A DNA stretch of 20,891 nt from a virus, in IMG/VR virus record IMGVR_UViG_3300021379_000102, positions 1-20,891 of that record, one strand, 5' to 3'. Every line of letters starts with the position of its first letter. Positions within the stretch are counted from its first letter, which is position 1. Shown one piece after another: positions 1 through 7,157 of this stretch. The notes beneath the pieces are model-generated. The model ran no database searches. It was not told the DNA's origin and saw only the letters and a list, made by a program, of their open reading frames with translations. Position numbers and translations under genes: made by a program.

Positions 1-1825
1 GAATAGAGAACGCACCGTCTGTATATTCAGTAGCTTCATCCACTGATAGATTAATACGCTCTAGGAATAGGTTAGTTCCACGTTTTATTAGTATATAGAT
101 ATCTGCTCTGTTAAAAGAAATATCTATGACATCCCCATCAAATACCCAGCGTGACCACGAAGCCTGTAGCTTTTCTCTTCCCTGCCAGTAGTACCTGTAC
201 ACATAAAAGGCTTGAGCATCATCTGCTGTCTTTACAATAATCATATCTTCATTAGAAGATGCTTCAATATTTATTACTTCACCTTTAAGATACTCAGGTA
301 CGTGTGAGGTAATCTCACTAGCATCGTTAGTATCTGTATCAGTATCTACAAAGTACTCCCACATACCTGACCAAGCACCACGCTTTGAGGCGAAGTACAC
401 ATACTTACCAGACTGTGCTGGTTTAGCACGTAGGGATGCCTCAAACTCTGTGGTATTAGCCACGTTCACTGTCTCAGGGGTAAGTACAGGGTCACCTGTA
501 AGCTTGAACTGTGTGAGGTCTGAGAAGAGTAGTAGAGCCTCGTTAAATGGTACAGCGTGTTTAAGTATGCTAACCTTGTTTGAGGATACCGCAACATCAA
601 TGGGGTCACTATCTACAATAGTTAGTGCTGACTTGCGAAAGAAGTCAAAGTTTACAAACTCACCCACCCTAGATAATATAACATTCTCGTCAGCTAGTAG
701 TCCTAGTCTGTTACGATGAAAGAAGATATCTGATATAGTAAAATCTACAAAGGATGGGAAGGGGTTGGTGTTGTCATCACCTACTTTTCTCTCCTCGTAT
801 GAAACTACATCAAATGTAAAGTTAGCACTAGCGTCCTTTGTAAGCTTGTGTGGCATAGTGCTTGCGTCTAATTCAGTAAGAGCAGCAGGTTCTAATGTTT
901 CTTTCCACACACCATTATTATAACTTACATAATAATCGTCCTGTGCTTTCTGGTTATCGCCTGAAACCTTTATACTAAACCCATTAGCTGATTCAACAGG
1001 TAATTTCTTAAAGTCTGCTGTCTCTTCTTTGAACACTAATAGGTGGTCACCACCATGCGAATCTCCTACAATTACCTGAAAATCATCTGTATCGTCAGAC
1101 TGAATGTGTAGTACTGAACCATAACGTGTAATCGTAAGACCAGTGACAGCAGAAGCGTTAGTAATATTCTGGTAATACGTACTGTCTACGCCTGTACCTG
1201 AAAAAGTATTTAAGTTGGTAGCAATAAAATCTGTAGATGCGCCACGCTCTGCGTTCTGTGCTAGTGCTGTACTAGATTGAGTAGAAGACATAGTAGCAAA
1301 TTCTACTGTGCTTGTACTAGAACCTTTAGTCAGAGTAAGTTTATAAGTAGAAGAATAGTCAGCTTGTTTTACATATACCAAAGCTTCTGGATTACGTACA
1401 GGAGAAGTGGCTGTTCCTTTTGCTACAGTTTTATTTTTATTAACAATGAAGGTACTATCAGCAATAGATACAGCAGCAAGTTCTTGGCTAGGGTCAGTCA
1501 ATCCAGTAAGGTACGAGGCAGCATTGTTAGTGACAGTACGTGATGTACCATCCTTATCAAATACACGTATCGTACCAGCAGTGTCAATCACTAGCGAGTA
1601 AAACTCGTTCTCATCTCTGCGAATAGTATGAATAAAAGCTTTGTCTAAGTTTGATATAGTTCCTAAGTCAGCCACGTGCTGAGTACTAGGACGCTTTGAC
1701 AAGCCTGATACCACACTAGACAAACCATTCTCTTGTAGTTCAGCCTGTGTATTAAGGCGAAGAGATGGTGGCTGCTGAGATACCCCATTGATTAGGTTGG
1801 GGATAGATTGACTGATGAGTGCCAT
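1..1825 (-). CDS. Tail tubular protein B (nozzle), T7 gp12-like, 3' end outside the window
   Basis: The ORF starts at the ATG at 1823-1825 and is still open at position 1, giving the first 608 residues of an expected near-800 (T7 gp12 has 794). The start SQSIPNLINGVSQQPPSLRL is the gp12 signature. Near the middle, TISDIFFHRNRLGLLADENVILS is conserved in the family, and toward the edge ILIKRGTNLFLERINL also fits. It forms the tail nozzle. No frameshift or internal stop was found across the visible part. Confidence 0.94.
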   Translation of the reverse strand, partial: MALISQSIPNLINGVSQQPPSLRLNTQAELQENGLSSVVSGLSKRPSTQHVADLGTISNLDKAFIHTIRRDENEFYSLVIDTAGTIRVFDKDGTSRTVTNNAASYLTGLTDPSQELAAVSIADSTFIVNKNKTVAKGTATSPVRNPEALVYVKQADYSSTYKLTLTKGSSTSTVEFATMSSTQSSTALAQNAERGASTDFIATNLNTFSGTGVDSTYYQNITNASAVTGLTITRYGSVLHIQSDDTDDFQVIVGDSHGGDHLLVFKEETADFKKLPVESANGFSIKVSGDNQKAQDDYYVSYNNGVWKETLEPAALTELDASTMPHKLTKDASANFTFDVVSYEERKVGDDNTNPFPSFVDFTISDIFFHRNRLGLLADENVILSRVGEFVNFDFFRKSALTIVDSDPIDVAVSSNKVSILKHAVPFNEALLLFSDLTQFKLTGDPVLTPETVNVANTTEFEASLRAKPAQSGKYVYFASKRGAWSGMWEYFVDTDTDTNDASEITSHVPEYLKGEVINIEASSNEDMIIVKTADDAQAFYVYRYYWQGREKLQASWSRWVFDGDVIDISFNRADIYILIKRGTNLFLERINLSVDEATEYTDGAFSI

Positions 1826-2409
1826 TAGAAAGTTCTCCTACCCTGCCTATCTATTATACTAAAGGTATCATAGTTATCAAATATGTTATGGTCATCCGCA
1901 GCTTTGTCAAACTCTTTCAGTTCAAACAGCGCACGTTCTTCATCTCTAATCTGGAAATCATGTAGAGTATTAGACCCTACAATACGGTCTTGGAATATTC
2001 TGGTTGCCCTGAGTGTGATGTATCTCTTACATACCTCAGGCAAATCATCAAAGTCTAATTGAACTACTACATCTAACTTGGTGTTAGCACCTATGTTAAA
2101 CGTGTGGTTCTTTCTGTCATACATCTTCAAGCCACGTTGAACTAAGTCAGGGCTGTTTGCCTCTAGTGTAGCGTCTGCACGTAGGATATCTGTACCTAGT
2201 ACTATCTCACCACTAGAGTTCTGAGCGTATGATTTATTTAATTCTGTGTTAAAGTGCCAGCCCATTGACTGCACTTCTCTGTCTACAGTGTTAAGTATAG
2301 TCTCTGCTATTTCGGCCTCAACCAAACCAGAGGAAAGGCTGTTGACAGGTGCTTCACCTATCGCAGAGAGCATGGTATTTACTGCGTCTAGTTGGGTTGT
2401 TGTTGCCAT
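1825..2409 (-). CDS. Tail tubular protein A, T7 gp11-like (194 aa)
   Basis: This adaptor sits between connector and nozzle in the short tail. The start TQLDAVNTMLSAIGEAPVNSL, then AEIAETILNTVDREVQSMGWHFNTE, is the gp11 signature, and the later LPEVCKRYITLRATRIFQDRIVGS is equally typical. The length equals T7 gp11 (196 aa). Its stop overlaps the start of tail tubular protein B (TAATG), so the two tail proteins are translationally coupled. Confidence 0.95.
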   Translation of the reverse strand: MATTTQLDAVNTMLSAIGEAPVNSLSSGLVEAEIAETILNTVDREVQSMGWHFNTELNKSYAQNSSGEIVLGTDILRADATLEANSPDLVQRGLKMYDRKNHTFNIGANTKLDVVVQLDFDDLPEVCKRYITLRATRIFQDRIVGSNTLHDFQIRDEERALFELKEFDKAADDHNIFDNYDTFSIIDRQGRRTF

Positions 2410-2413
2410 CTTA

Positions 2414-2665
2414 TCACCACTTTACTTTGTTAGCCCAGTACGCTGCACTACTCTCACCCTTTGCTATATTCTTACGATGTCTAGCCTTGAATGATTTACG
2501 TTGTTTAGCATTTTGGTTAGTCTTAGCACCCTGTTCACCAAACCTAATTAGTCTTGGTTTATCTTTAGTACCTACAAGAACAGCATGGGATTTCTTAGGA
2601 TGCTTTGGCGTTCTCTTAGGTATCCGAAGACCCTTAAAGGTTTCTCCACCACGTTCAATAGCCAT
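2414..2665 (-). CDS. Conserved small basic protein (FKARH...SAAYWANKVKW type), 83 aa
   Basis: The C-terminal block KQRKSFKARHRKNIAKGESSAAYWANKVKW, with RLIRFGEQGAKT before it, is a distinctive domain that I recall in many marine phages and some large DNA viruses, without a known function. The N-terminal part is also basic (RIPKRTPKHPKKSHAV). Its place between capsid and tail tubular protein A suggests a virion or assembly protein, perhaps DNA-binding by charge. Coupled to the 50-aa gene upstream (TAATG). GGTGA near its end may be the ribosome-binding site of the following gene. Confidence 0.82.
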   Translation of the reverse strand: MAIERGGETFKGLRIPKRTPKHPKKSHAVLVGTKDKPRLIRFGEQGAKTNQNAKQRKSFKARHRKNIAKGESSAAYWANKVKW

Positions 2666-2817
2666 TACTTCTTCCCATACTTAGCCATGATAGCAGCCAC
2701 TTGTTTCTTAGGCTTACCACCAAAAGACATCTTCTTGCCTGTCTTCTTAGCTTCTGCTTTTGCAGCAGCAACACCTTCTTTTGTGTACTTATATTTCTTA
2801 CCACCAACTTCAGGCAT
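2665..2817 (-). CDS. Small Lys-rich protein, 50 aa
   Basis: A short ORF starting MPEVGGKKYKYTKEGVAAAKAEAKKTGKK and ending IMAKYGKK. It fills the interval between the terminator and the next gene, and its stop overlaps the next ATG by one base (TAATG). Almost a third of its residues are lysine. Small basic proteins after the capsid gene in marine podophages are common and may be virion-associated. No enzyme motif is visible. Confidence 0.68.
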   Translation of the reverse strand: MPEVGGKKYKYTKEGVAAAKAEAKKTGKKMSFGGKPKKQVAAIMAKYGKK

Positions 2818-2831
2818 ATCTATCTCCAAAC

Positions 2832-2865
2832 AAAAAAGGAGAGAGGCACTAGTAACCTCTCCCCT
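2832..2865 (-). terminator. Intrinsic terminator after the major capsid gene
   Basis: The minus strand reads AGGGGAGAGG, a 9-base loop, then CCTCTCTCCT and TTTTTG: a 10-bp stem with one G-T pair, followed directly by a run of T. It begins 8 bp after the capsid stop. It occupies the same place as the main T7 late terminator (after gene 10), so it probably causes partial termination, making capsid mRNA more abundant than tail mRNA. Confidence 0.87.
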
Positions 2866-2872
2866 CTATTAA

Positions 2873-3991
2873 TTAGGCTTCAGACAGACCGATACAGGCT
2901 GCTGGACGCAGGACGTTATGCCCCATTGCGTACTTTGCAACCATCAGTGTGCCTTGACGATTAATCTGGTACTCAGATTCCATGCCCAAGTCAAGAAGCT
3001 TGACAGTAGCAACAGCGTCAGGAGTGAACACAAAGCCCTTGAACTTAGAAGCTTCAGCCACCATGTCACGCCCATCTACAGCAGCAGTAGGCAAGTCATA
3101 GTGAGTTGTGCGACCTGAACCAGCAGTGTTTGCCAGTGGAGCATTGTCTGAGGTCTTACCTTCGTTAGCATCGCCAGTAGTGAAGTTCACATACAGGTTA
3201 GATACGTTAGCGTGGTTAGACATAATGATAGGCATACCAGCGATTGAAGGAGCAACGCCAGAAGCGATTGAACCAGCACCACCGAAGTCCTTGTTCATGT
3301 ACACCAGCTTGTTGCCATCAGTTACATCCATCAGCGCATAGTACTGGTCAGGAGCAAGAACAACAGTAGCACCATCAGTAGGTACGTTCTTTACTTCCAT
3401 CTCTTTACGTGCGTCAAAGATAGCTTTAGCAATCTTAGCTGGGTCTAGTGCATCAGCAGCAGCAGTACCAATGTCCACGTTGTCAGTAAAGTCTTCTTCA
3501 GTGAAAGACTTATAGTCCTGAACGAGACCAGCAGCAGCAGTAGCGTTAGTTGACAGAGCAGCCTTAACCAGCATACGTGCTACGTTACGGTCAGCTTCGT
3601 TAGCCAACGCAATACCAGCTTCTTTAGAGTAGATGCTGCGTACATCGTAGTGGTTGATTGCTTCATCAATGTTTGCAATGAACTGTGCAGATACTAGCAA
3701 GTCATCAATAGTGACAATGCGTTCACCTGCACGAATTGCGCCACCAGTGATTTCATTTCCAGGAGTTAGGTACTCAGCAGATGCACGTCCTGTCATTGGG
3801 AACGATGCTGATTTACCTTTGCTAATGGTACGAGTACGTACCTTGTCCATAAGGACTTTCTTTTCCTCAAAGGCGGTCAGGACTTCCCCAGCATATAGCT
3901 TAAGGAAGAGGTCACGAACGTCACCTGAGAGGTTATTCTGACCCTGAAAGCTTACGGTGTAAGCAGGGTTTGATGCGGCTTGGATAGCCAT
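2873..3991 (-). CDS. Major capsid protein, T7 gp10-like (372 aa)
   Basis: It builds the icosahedral shell (HK97 fold in the T7 group). Family blocks: LFLKLYAGEVLTAFEEKKVLMDKVRTRTISKGKSASFPMTGRASAEYLTPGNEI (N-terminal arm and E-loop region), IVTIDDLLVSAQFIANIDEAINHYDVRSIYSKEAGIALANEADRNVARML, and near the C-terminus a LLDLGMESEYQINRQGTLMVAKYAMGHNVLRP ending. The length is close to T7 gp10A (345 aa). The ATG is preceded by a strong GAGGTGA. An intrinsic terminator lies 8 bp after the stop, as T7 has its terminator after gene 10. Long structured leader, strong ribosome-binding site and terminator fit very high expression. Confidence 0.96.
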   Translation of the reverse strand: MAIQAASNPAYTVSFQGQNNLSGDVRDLFLKLYAGEVLTAFEEKKVLMDKVRTRTISKGKSASFPMTGRASAEYLTPGNEITGGAIRAGERIVTIDDLLVSAQFIANIDEAINHYDVRSIYSKEAGIALANEADRNVARMLVKAALSTNATAAAGLVQDYKSFTEEDFTDNVDIGTAAADALDPAKIAKAIFDARKEMEVKNVPTDGATVVLAPDQYYALMDVTDGNKLVYMNKDFGGAGSIASGVAPSIAGMPIIMSNHANVSNLYVNFTTGDANEGKTSDNAPLANTAGSGRTTHYDLPTAAVDGRDMVAEASKFKGFVFTPDAVATVKLLDLGMESEYQINRQGTLMVAKYAMGHNVLRPAACIGLSEA

Positions 3992-4113
3992 AGTATCACC
4001 TCATAAATTAAAGTTAAAGTTTGTGCCTCAAATTTACTGAACTTTCTCCAGCAGATTGTCCCTCGCAAGGGGTCAGGGTTAGTCGTACCTAGTAACTTTG
4101 AGATAGGGGATAG

Positions 4114-4152
4114 CCCCTTATAAATACACCACGTAGATGTACTTATAAGGAG
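4114..4152 (-). promoter_or_regulatory. 17-bp stem-loop in the capsid mRNA leader, candidate RNase III site
   Basis: The two arms CTCCTTATAAGTACATC and GGTGTATTTATAAGGGG pair over 17 bp (three G-U) around a 5-base loop TACGT. It lies in the 193-bp stretch between scaffold and capsid genes, which otherwise holds no ORF, no clear copy of the promoter motif and only a good capsid ribosome-binding site (GAGGTGA before the ATG). T7 uses long intergenic hairpins as RNase III processing sites, so mRNA processing or stability control for the capsid message is the likeliest role. The pairing is visible; the role is inferred. Confidence 0.6.
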
Positions 4153-4169
4153 AGGGGGACGAACCCCCT
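4153..4169 (-). other. GC-rich hairpin just after the scaffold gene
   Basis: The minus strand reads AGGGGG-TTCGT-CCCCCT, a perfect 6-bp stem with a 5-base loop, 16 bases after the scaffold stop. No T run follows (CTCCTTATAAG), so it is not a standard intrinsic terminator. It could stabilise the 3' end of the processed upstream transcript. Confidence 0.55.
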
Positions 4170-4184
4170 ACTCCCATGCAACAA

Positions 4185-4943
4185 TTAGAACAGGCTAGAA
4201 CGAGCAAGCTTATCAGCTACCTGTTGCCTGTAGGCAGGGTCTTTGCTGTATCTAGGGTCACTCATAGCAGCGGTGAGTTCCGCATTACTTTCAAAACGCC
4301 CACCAGAGGATACAGCACCACTACCACCTTGTAGTAGATTTGGTTCTGCCTCTGAACGATAACGTGCGTTAAGACCTTGTATTGCAAGTCTAATCATGTT
4401 AGGGTCTTGCGTTTCCATTGTAGCATTAAAGGCATCAATCTCACTCTCAGGGAGTGTATCGGCTGCCCATGAAACCATTTGTGTATATTCTTCTTGTCCA
4501 CCTACTACGTCATACATCTGACCAGTAATCTGTGAGGCAAGAGCATCCTGTCCCTGTATCCATGTGTCTACTAGGGAACGAGAGAAGCCAGCTTCCTGTA
4601 GTGCTTCATAAGCATCCTCAGATAGTCCACCAGTTTCATTGTACTCTTGCTGGAATACATCAAAGTCTAAGCCCTTGTTGTCCAAGAGTTCGGCTACTTC
4701 AGAGGCGTTCTCCTCTCCTGTAACTTCTGCTTGTTCTTCAGGTTTCTGCTGTTGAGGTTGGCCTAGCTTACTCTCTAATTCAGAATAAGCTTTAGCCATA
4801 TCTTCAGCAGACTTAAACTTTTGAGGTAGCCACTCAGGACGTTCAGGGTCTTGTTGACTACCCTCTACTTTCTCAAGCATAGCGTTGACGTGTTCTTGAG
4901 ATTCAGCTTCAGGTTCTTGATAAGTGTTAATAGCTTCTGCCAT
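4185..4943 (-). CDS. Capsid assembly scaffolding protein, T7 gp9-like (252 aa)
   Basis: The protein guides procapsid formation and is removed before DNA packaging. It is acidic and Gln/Glu-rich with few aromatics. It has the frequent podophage scaffold motif PEWLPQKFKSAEDMAKAYSELESKLG near residues 38-63, a helical middle, and a short basic/hydrophobic C-terminal helix (DPAYRQQVADKLARSSLF), the type of segment that contacts the capsid in T7 scaffolds. It lies between connector and capsid genes, as in T7 (gp9 is 307 aa). Sequence similarity to T7 gp9 itself is low by eye, so the call leans on motif and order. Confidence 0.88.
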   Translation of the reverse strand: MAEAINTYQEPEAESQEHVNAMLEKVEGSQQDPERPEWLPQKFKSAEDMAKAYSELESKLGQPQQQKPEEQAEVTGEENASEVAELLDNKGLDFDVFQQEYNETGGLSEDAYEALQEAGFSRSLVDTWIQGQDALASQITGQMYDVVGGQEEYTQMVSWAADTLPESEIDAFNATMETQDPNMIRLAIQGLNARYRSEAEPNLLQGGSGAVSSGGRFESNAELTAAMSDPRYSKDPAYRQQVADKLARSSLF

Positions 4944-4946
4944 TTA

Positions 4947-6482
4947 TTACTCCGCTTCTATTGCTCCTTTGGCTAGTTGAGGTGCTGCTCGTTGCATAGC
5001 ACCCATAGCCCCCTGTTCTAACATTTGTTGTTGCATCATTTGCTGTTGCATTGCTTGTTCTTGAGCTTTCTGTTCTGCTGATTTAATCAGACCAGAAGTA
5101 TCAATACCTAGAGAAGCTGCTAGTCTGTCTATGTAATCACCCAAGTTCATCTCACTTGCAATAACCTCTGCGCCTAGTGGCTGTAAGTACTGCAAGAATG
5201 TTGCAAGTTTATTTAAGTCTTGTCCTCGTCCAAGTGCTTCAATACCTGTAACGACAGTAGGTTTCACACTGTTCTTAGGCATCTTAGGCATCTTGCCCTG
5301 CTTCTGTAGTGTATCTAGTAGCAGGTTAATCAGTGGCATCTGAAACTCTTGCGATAGTATTGAATATATACCACCGATAGCAGTCTCTAATTCCTGTGCC
5401 ATGAAGCGTACTTCTTCAGCAGTAACACGTTCGGCTGCTCGTTGTACTGAAGAGTTTAACAGAAAAGCTGCTGCTAGTCTGTCGTTAATCATACGCATAG
5501 TTTCTAGTGCGACCCTAAAGTCTCCTGACTTCTGTACTTGCAGAGTGGAGACATCATTAGAATCGCCATTAACAAACGCACCATTAGGTGCTTTAGATAA
5601 GTCCTTAGACTTGGTAGTACCATTAGGACGTACCATGAACAGTACTTTAGCTGACGCTGCACTGCCCTGTACGATTGCCTGTGTCAAAGCCTCTAAGCTA
5701 CGCAGGTCTCCCATGTATTCTTCAATGAAACCACGTCCATAGTCCTCACCATCAATACGAATAAAACGTAATGGAATGAATGGGTTAGTTTCTTTCTTGA
5801 ATGTACCACGTGAATTAGGAACTTCAATACCAGCTACCTCTTGGTAGGTGCTGAAGCCTTTATCTGTAGTCTTTAGACACGTAAATAAATCGTAATTCTT
5901 TACTGGTGTATCGCTTGGCGGTATCATCGCCTTGACTTCATCAGGCAGCATCAATGGTGAGATGCTTTCCTTTGTGATAATCTCTAGCAGATTACCCATT
6001 GCGTCACGTTTAACGCAGTACCTGTCAGGTCTGTACACCTTCATACCACCATCTTTGGGCATATACACTAGCGCATTACCAGTTACGATAAGTAGCTTCA
6101 ATGCCTCAAATACAGGTACACGTATAGACTTACTCTCAATCTCTTGCATCGCTGCACGTTCAATACGTGCCAAGCCTTCCTCTACTTGACCACGATTGTC
6201 ACCAGCAATAGCTTGTAAATCAAAATCATCAATGGTCAGCCTGAAGAAAGGACTGTTTGGTGGTAGTAGAGCAAGTAACAATTTGGATGCTAGGTTATTA
6301 ACACCCCTTGCCCCTATGCCCTGATACGGTGTAGCATACCTAGTGGTGCTACTGTGTCCTTCATCTGGCAGAAGAGTAGGGATTGTTAGCTTTGCTGCTT
6401 CACGTCCTCTCTCAAGGAACGTATCTCGTTCAGCCTCTAGTTGGCTGTAGCGTTTAGCTAGAGTTCCTACGTCTTGTTCCAT
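4947..6482 (-). CDS. Head-tail connector (portal) protein, T7 gp8-like (511 aa)
   Basis: It forms the dodecameric portal through which DNA enters the head and to which the tail attaches. The N-terminal part has the gp8 signature: RYSQLEAERDTFLERGREAAKLTIPTLLP, then YQGIGARGVNNLASKLLLALLPPNSPFFRL. The middle has YGRGFIEEYMGDLRSLEALTQAI, and RAAERVTAEEVRFMAQELE precedes the crown region. The C-terminus is a Gln/Met-rich coil (residues about 475-497). The length is close to T7 gp8 (536 aa). The scaffold gene follows after three bases, the T7 order. Confidence 0.95.
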   Translation of the reverse strand: MEQDVGTLAKRYSQLEAERDTFLERGREAAKLTIPTLLPDEGHSSTTRYATPYQGIGARGVNNLASKLLLALLPPNSPFFRLTIDDFDLQAIAGDNRGQVEEGLARIERAAMQEIESKSIRVPVFEALKLLIVTGNALVYMPKDGGMKVYRPDRYCVKRDAMGNLLEIITKESISPLMLPDEVKAMIPPSDTPVKNYDLFTCLKTTDKGFSTYQEVAGIEVPNSRGTFKKETNPFIPLRFIRIDGEDYGRGFIEEYMGDLRSLEALTQAIVQGSAASAKVLFMVRPNGTTKSKDLSKAPNGAFVNGDSNDVSTLQVQKSGDFRVALETMRMINDRLAAAFLLNSSVQRAAERVTAEEVRFMAQELETAIGGIYSILSQEFQMPLINLLLDTLQKQGKMPKMPKNSVKPTVVTGIEALGRGQDLNKLATFLQYLQPLGAEVIASEMNLGDYIDRLAASLGIDTSGLIKSAEQKAQEQAMQQQMMQQQMLEQGAMGAMQRAAPQLAKGAIEAE

Positions 6483-6486
6483 TTAC

Positions 6487-6705
6487 TTATCCCTTCGGAA
6501 TCTGTAGTCCTGATGCACCCTCACCGCCTACATTAGCTGAAGCGGATGTTGTCACTAACGCACGTTTACCTCTACGCTTTCGTCTTACACCTTCACCTTC
6601 AGCCTCTACAACTGTTGGCTCATCCTGTTCCATTTGACGTGGAGCAGAAGTAGCTGCTGCTGTTGCTGGTGGTGGTGGCGGTGCGCTTGGTCTGCTTCCA
6701 CCCAT
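6487..6705 (-). CDS. Pro/Ala-rich small protein, copy 2 of a tandem paralogous pair (72 aa)
   Basis: Starts MGGSRPSAPPPPPATAAATSAP and ends RRKRRGKRALVTTSASANVGGEGASGLQIPKG. It shares with copy 1 the MGG...R..AP start, the basic G-K-R-A-L-x-T block and the GLQI-x-K-G terminus, while the middle has diverged. Only one base separates it from the stop of copy 1. The connector ATG follows four bases after its stop, and AAGGGA within its last codons is the connector Shine-Dalgarno. Function unknown, probably disordered. Confidence 0.72.
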   Translation of the reverse strand: MGGSRPSAPPPPPATAAATSAPRQMEQDEPTVVEAEGEGVRRKRRGKRALVTTSASANVGGEGASGLQIPKG

Positions 6706-6706
6706 A

Positions 6707-6937
6707 TCAAGTACCTTTCTTAATCTGTAAACCTGCCATCTGTGTTGGCATCTGTCCAGTTTGTTGTGTTCCTGTTACGTCTGTGCGTAATGCTCTCTTA
6801 CCTTTTTTTGTTTTACCTGATGCTGTCTGTGCGCTATCATCCTGTAATTCTAAGTCTGGTGTTTTAGTCTCAGCAGTTACAGGACGAGCAGGAGCAGGTA
6901 GAGGCGCAGGTGCGCGGCCTCCCATTAATCCACCCAT
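6707..6937 (-). CDS. Pro/Ala-rich small protein, copy 1 of a tandem paralogous pair (76 aa)
   Basis: Starts MGGLMGGRAPAPLPAPARP and ends KKGKRALRTDVTGTQQTGQMPTQMAGLQIKKGT. The in-frame TTG at 6952 is upstream, but the ATG at 6937 follows GAGGAAG at a good spacing. The layout is a Gly/Pro-rich start, an acidic middle and a basic GKRAL-x-T block, with a GLQI-x-KG end. It is shared with the next ORF, and a 14-bp direct repeat covers both starts. Small proteins with a Pro-rich start and a KRAL-T tail are common before the connector in T7-like phages; their role is unknown, possibly a minor virion component. Low-complexity composition suggests disorder. Confidence 0.72.
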   Translation of the reverse strand: MGGLMGGRAPAPLPAPARPVTAETKTPDLELQDDSAQTASGKTKKGKRALRTDVTGTQQTGQMPTQMAGLQIKKGT

Positions 6938-6938
6938 A

Positions 6939-7121
6939 TCAATCTTCCTCAAAATCTTGGTTTTGTAATTCCTTTAGTTTACTTATTACAGACTGTTGAC
7001 CCCTGAGGAAAGCTAAGTCCTCAGGAGTAATCTGTTCAAGCGGCAGTTTGTTGGGATAGATTGCACTCAAATGGTTTAGTAGTCCATCTGTTATGTTAAA
7101 GTCATTTCCTAATATTCTCAT
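6939..7121 (-). CDS. Small conserved phage protein at the head of the virion operon, 60 aa
   Basis: The ATG at 7121 (MRILGNDFNITDGLL) is preferred to an upstream TTG at 7130. The product is acidic and helical (LNHLSAIYPNKLPLEQITPEDLAFLRGQQSVISKLKELQNQD). It is of a type often found just before the connector region in podophages, with a conserved-looking L-G/R-G-Q-Q-x-V-I; function unknown, perhaps head-tail assembly. It is the first gene after the predicted promoter at 7137-7157. The next ATG overlaps its 3' context, with GAGGAAG in its last codons serving as Shine-Dalgarno. Confidence 0.7.
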   Translation of the reverse strand: MRILGNDFNITDGLLNHLSAIYPNKLPLEQITPEDLAFLRGQQSVISKLKELQNQDFEED

Positions 7122-7136
7122 AATAAACAAACTTTC

Positions 7137-7157
7137 GCTAATAGTGGTACTTTAGAT
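7137..7157 (-). promoter_or_regulatory. Predicted phage RNAP promoter for the virion genes
   Basis: The minus strand reads TCTAAAGTACCACTATTAGCG across the RNR stop codon and into the 30-bp gap before the first virion-region gene. Its first 14 bases are identical to the motif before the SSB gene, and the CACTAT core matches T7/SP6-type promoters. Position before the late genes and orientation agree. Activity is inferred. Confidence 0.65.

Noticed and set aside
4060-4105. A T7-like promoter (TACGACTAACCC, or CTCAAAGTTACTAG) before the capsid gene
   Set aside because: Each shares only a short stretch with T7 or with the phage motif, and the spacing does not fit. I would not call it without transcript data.
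4153-4169. Intrinsic terminator after the scaffold gene
   Set aside because: The hairpin is strong, but no T run follows it, so it is listed only as a hairpin.
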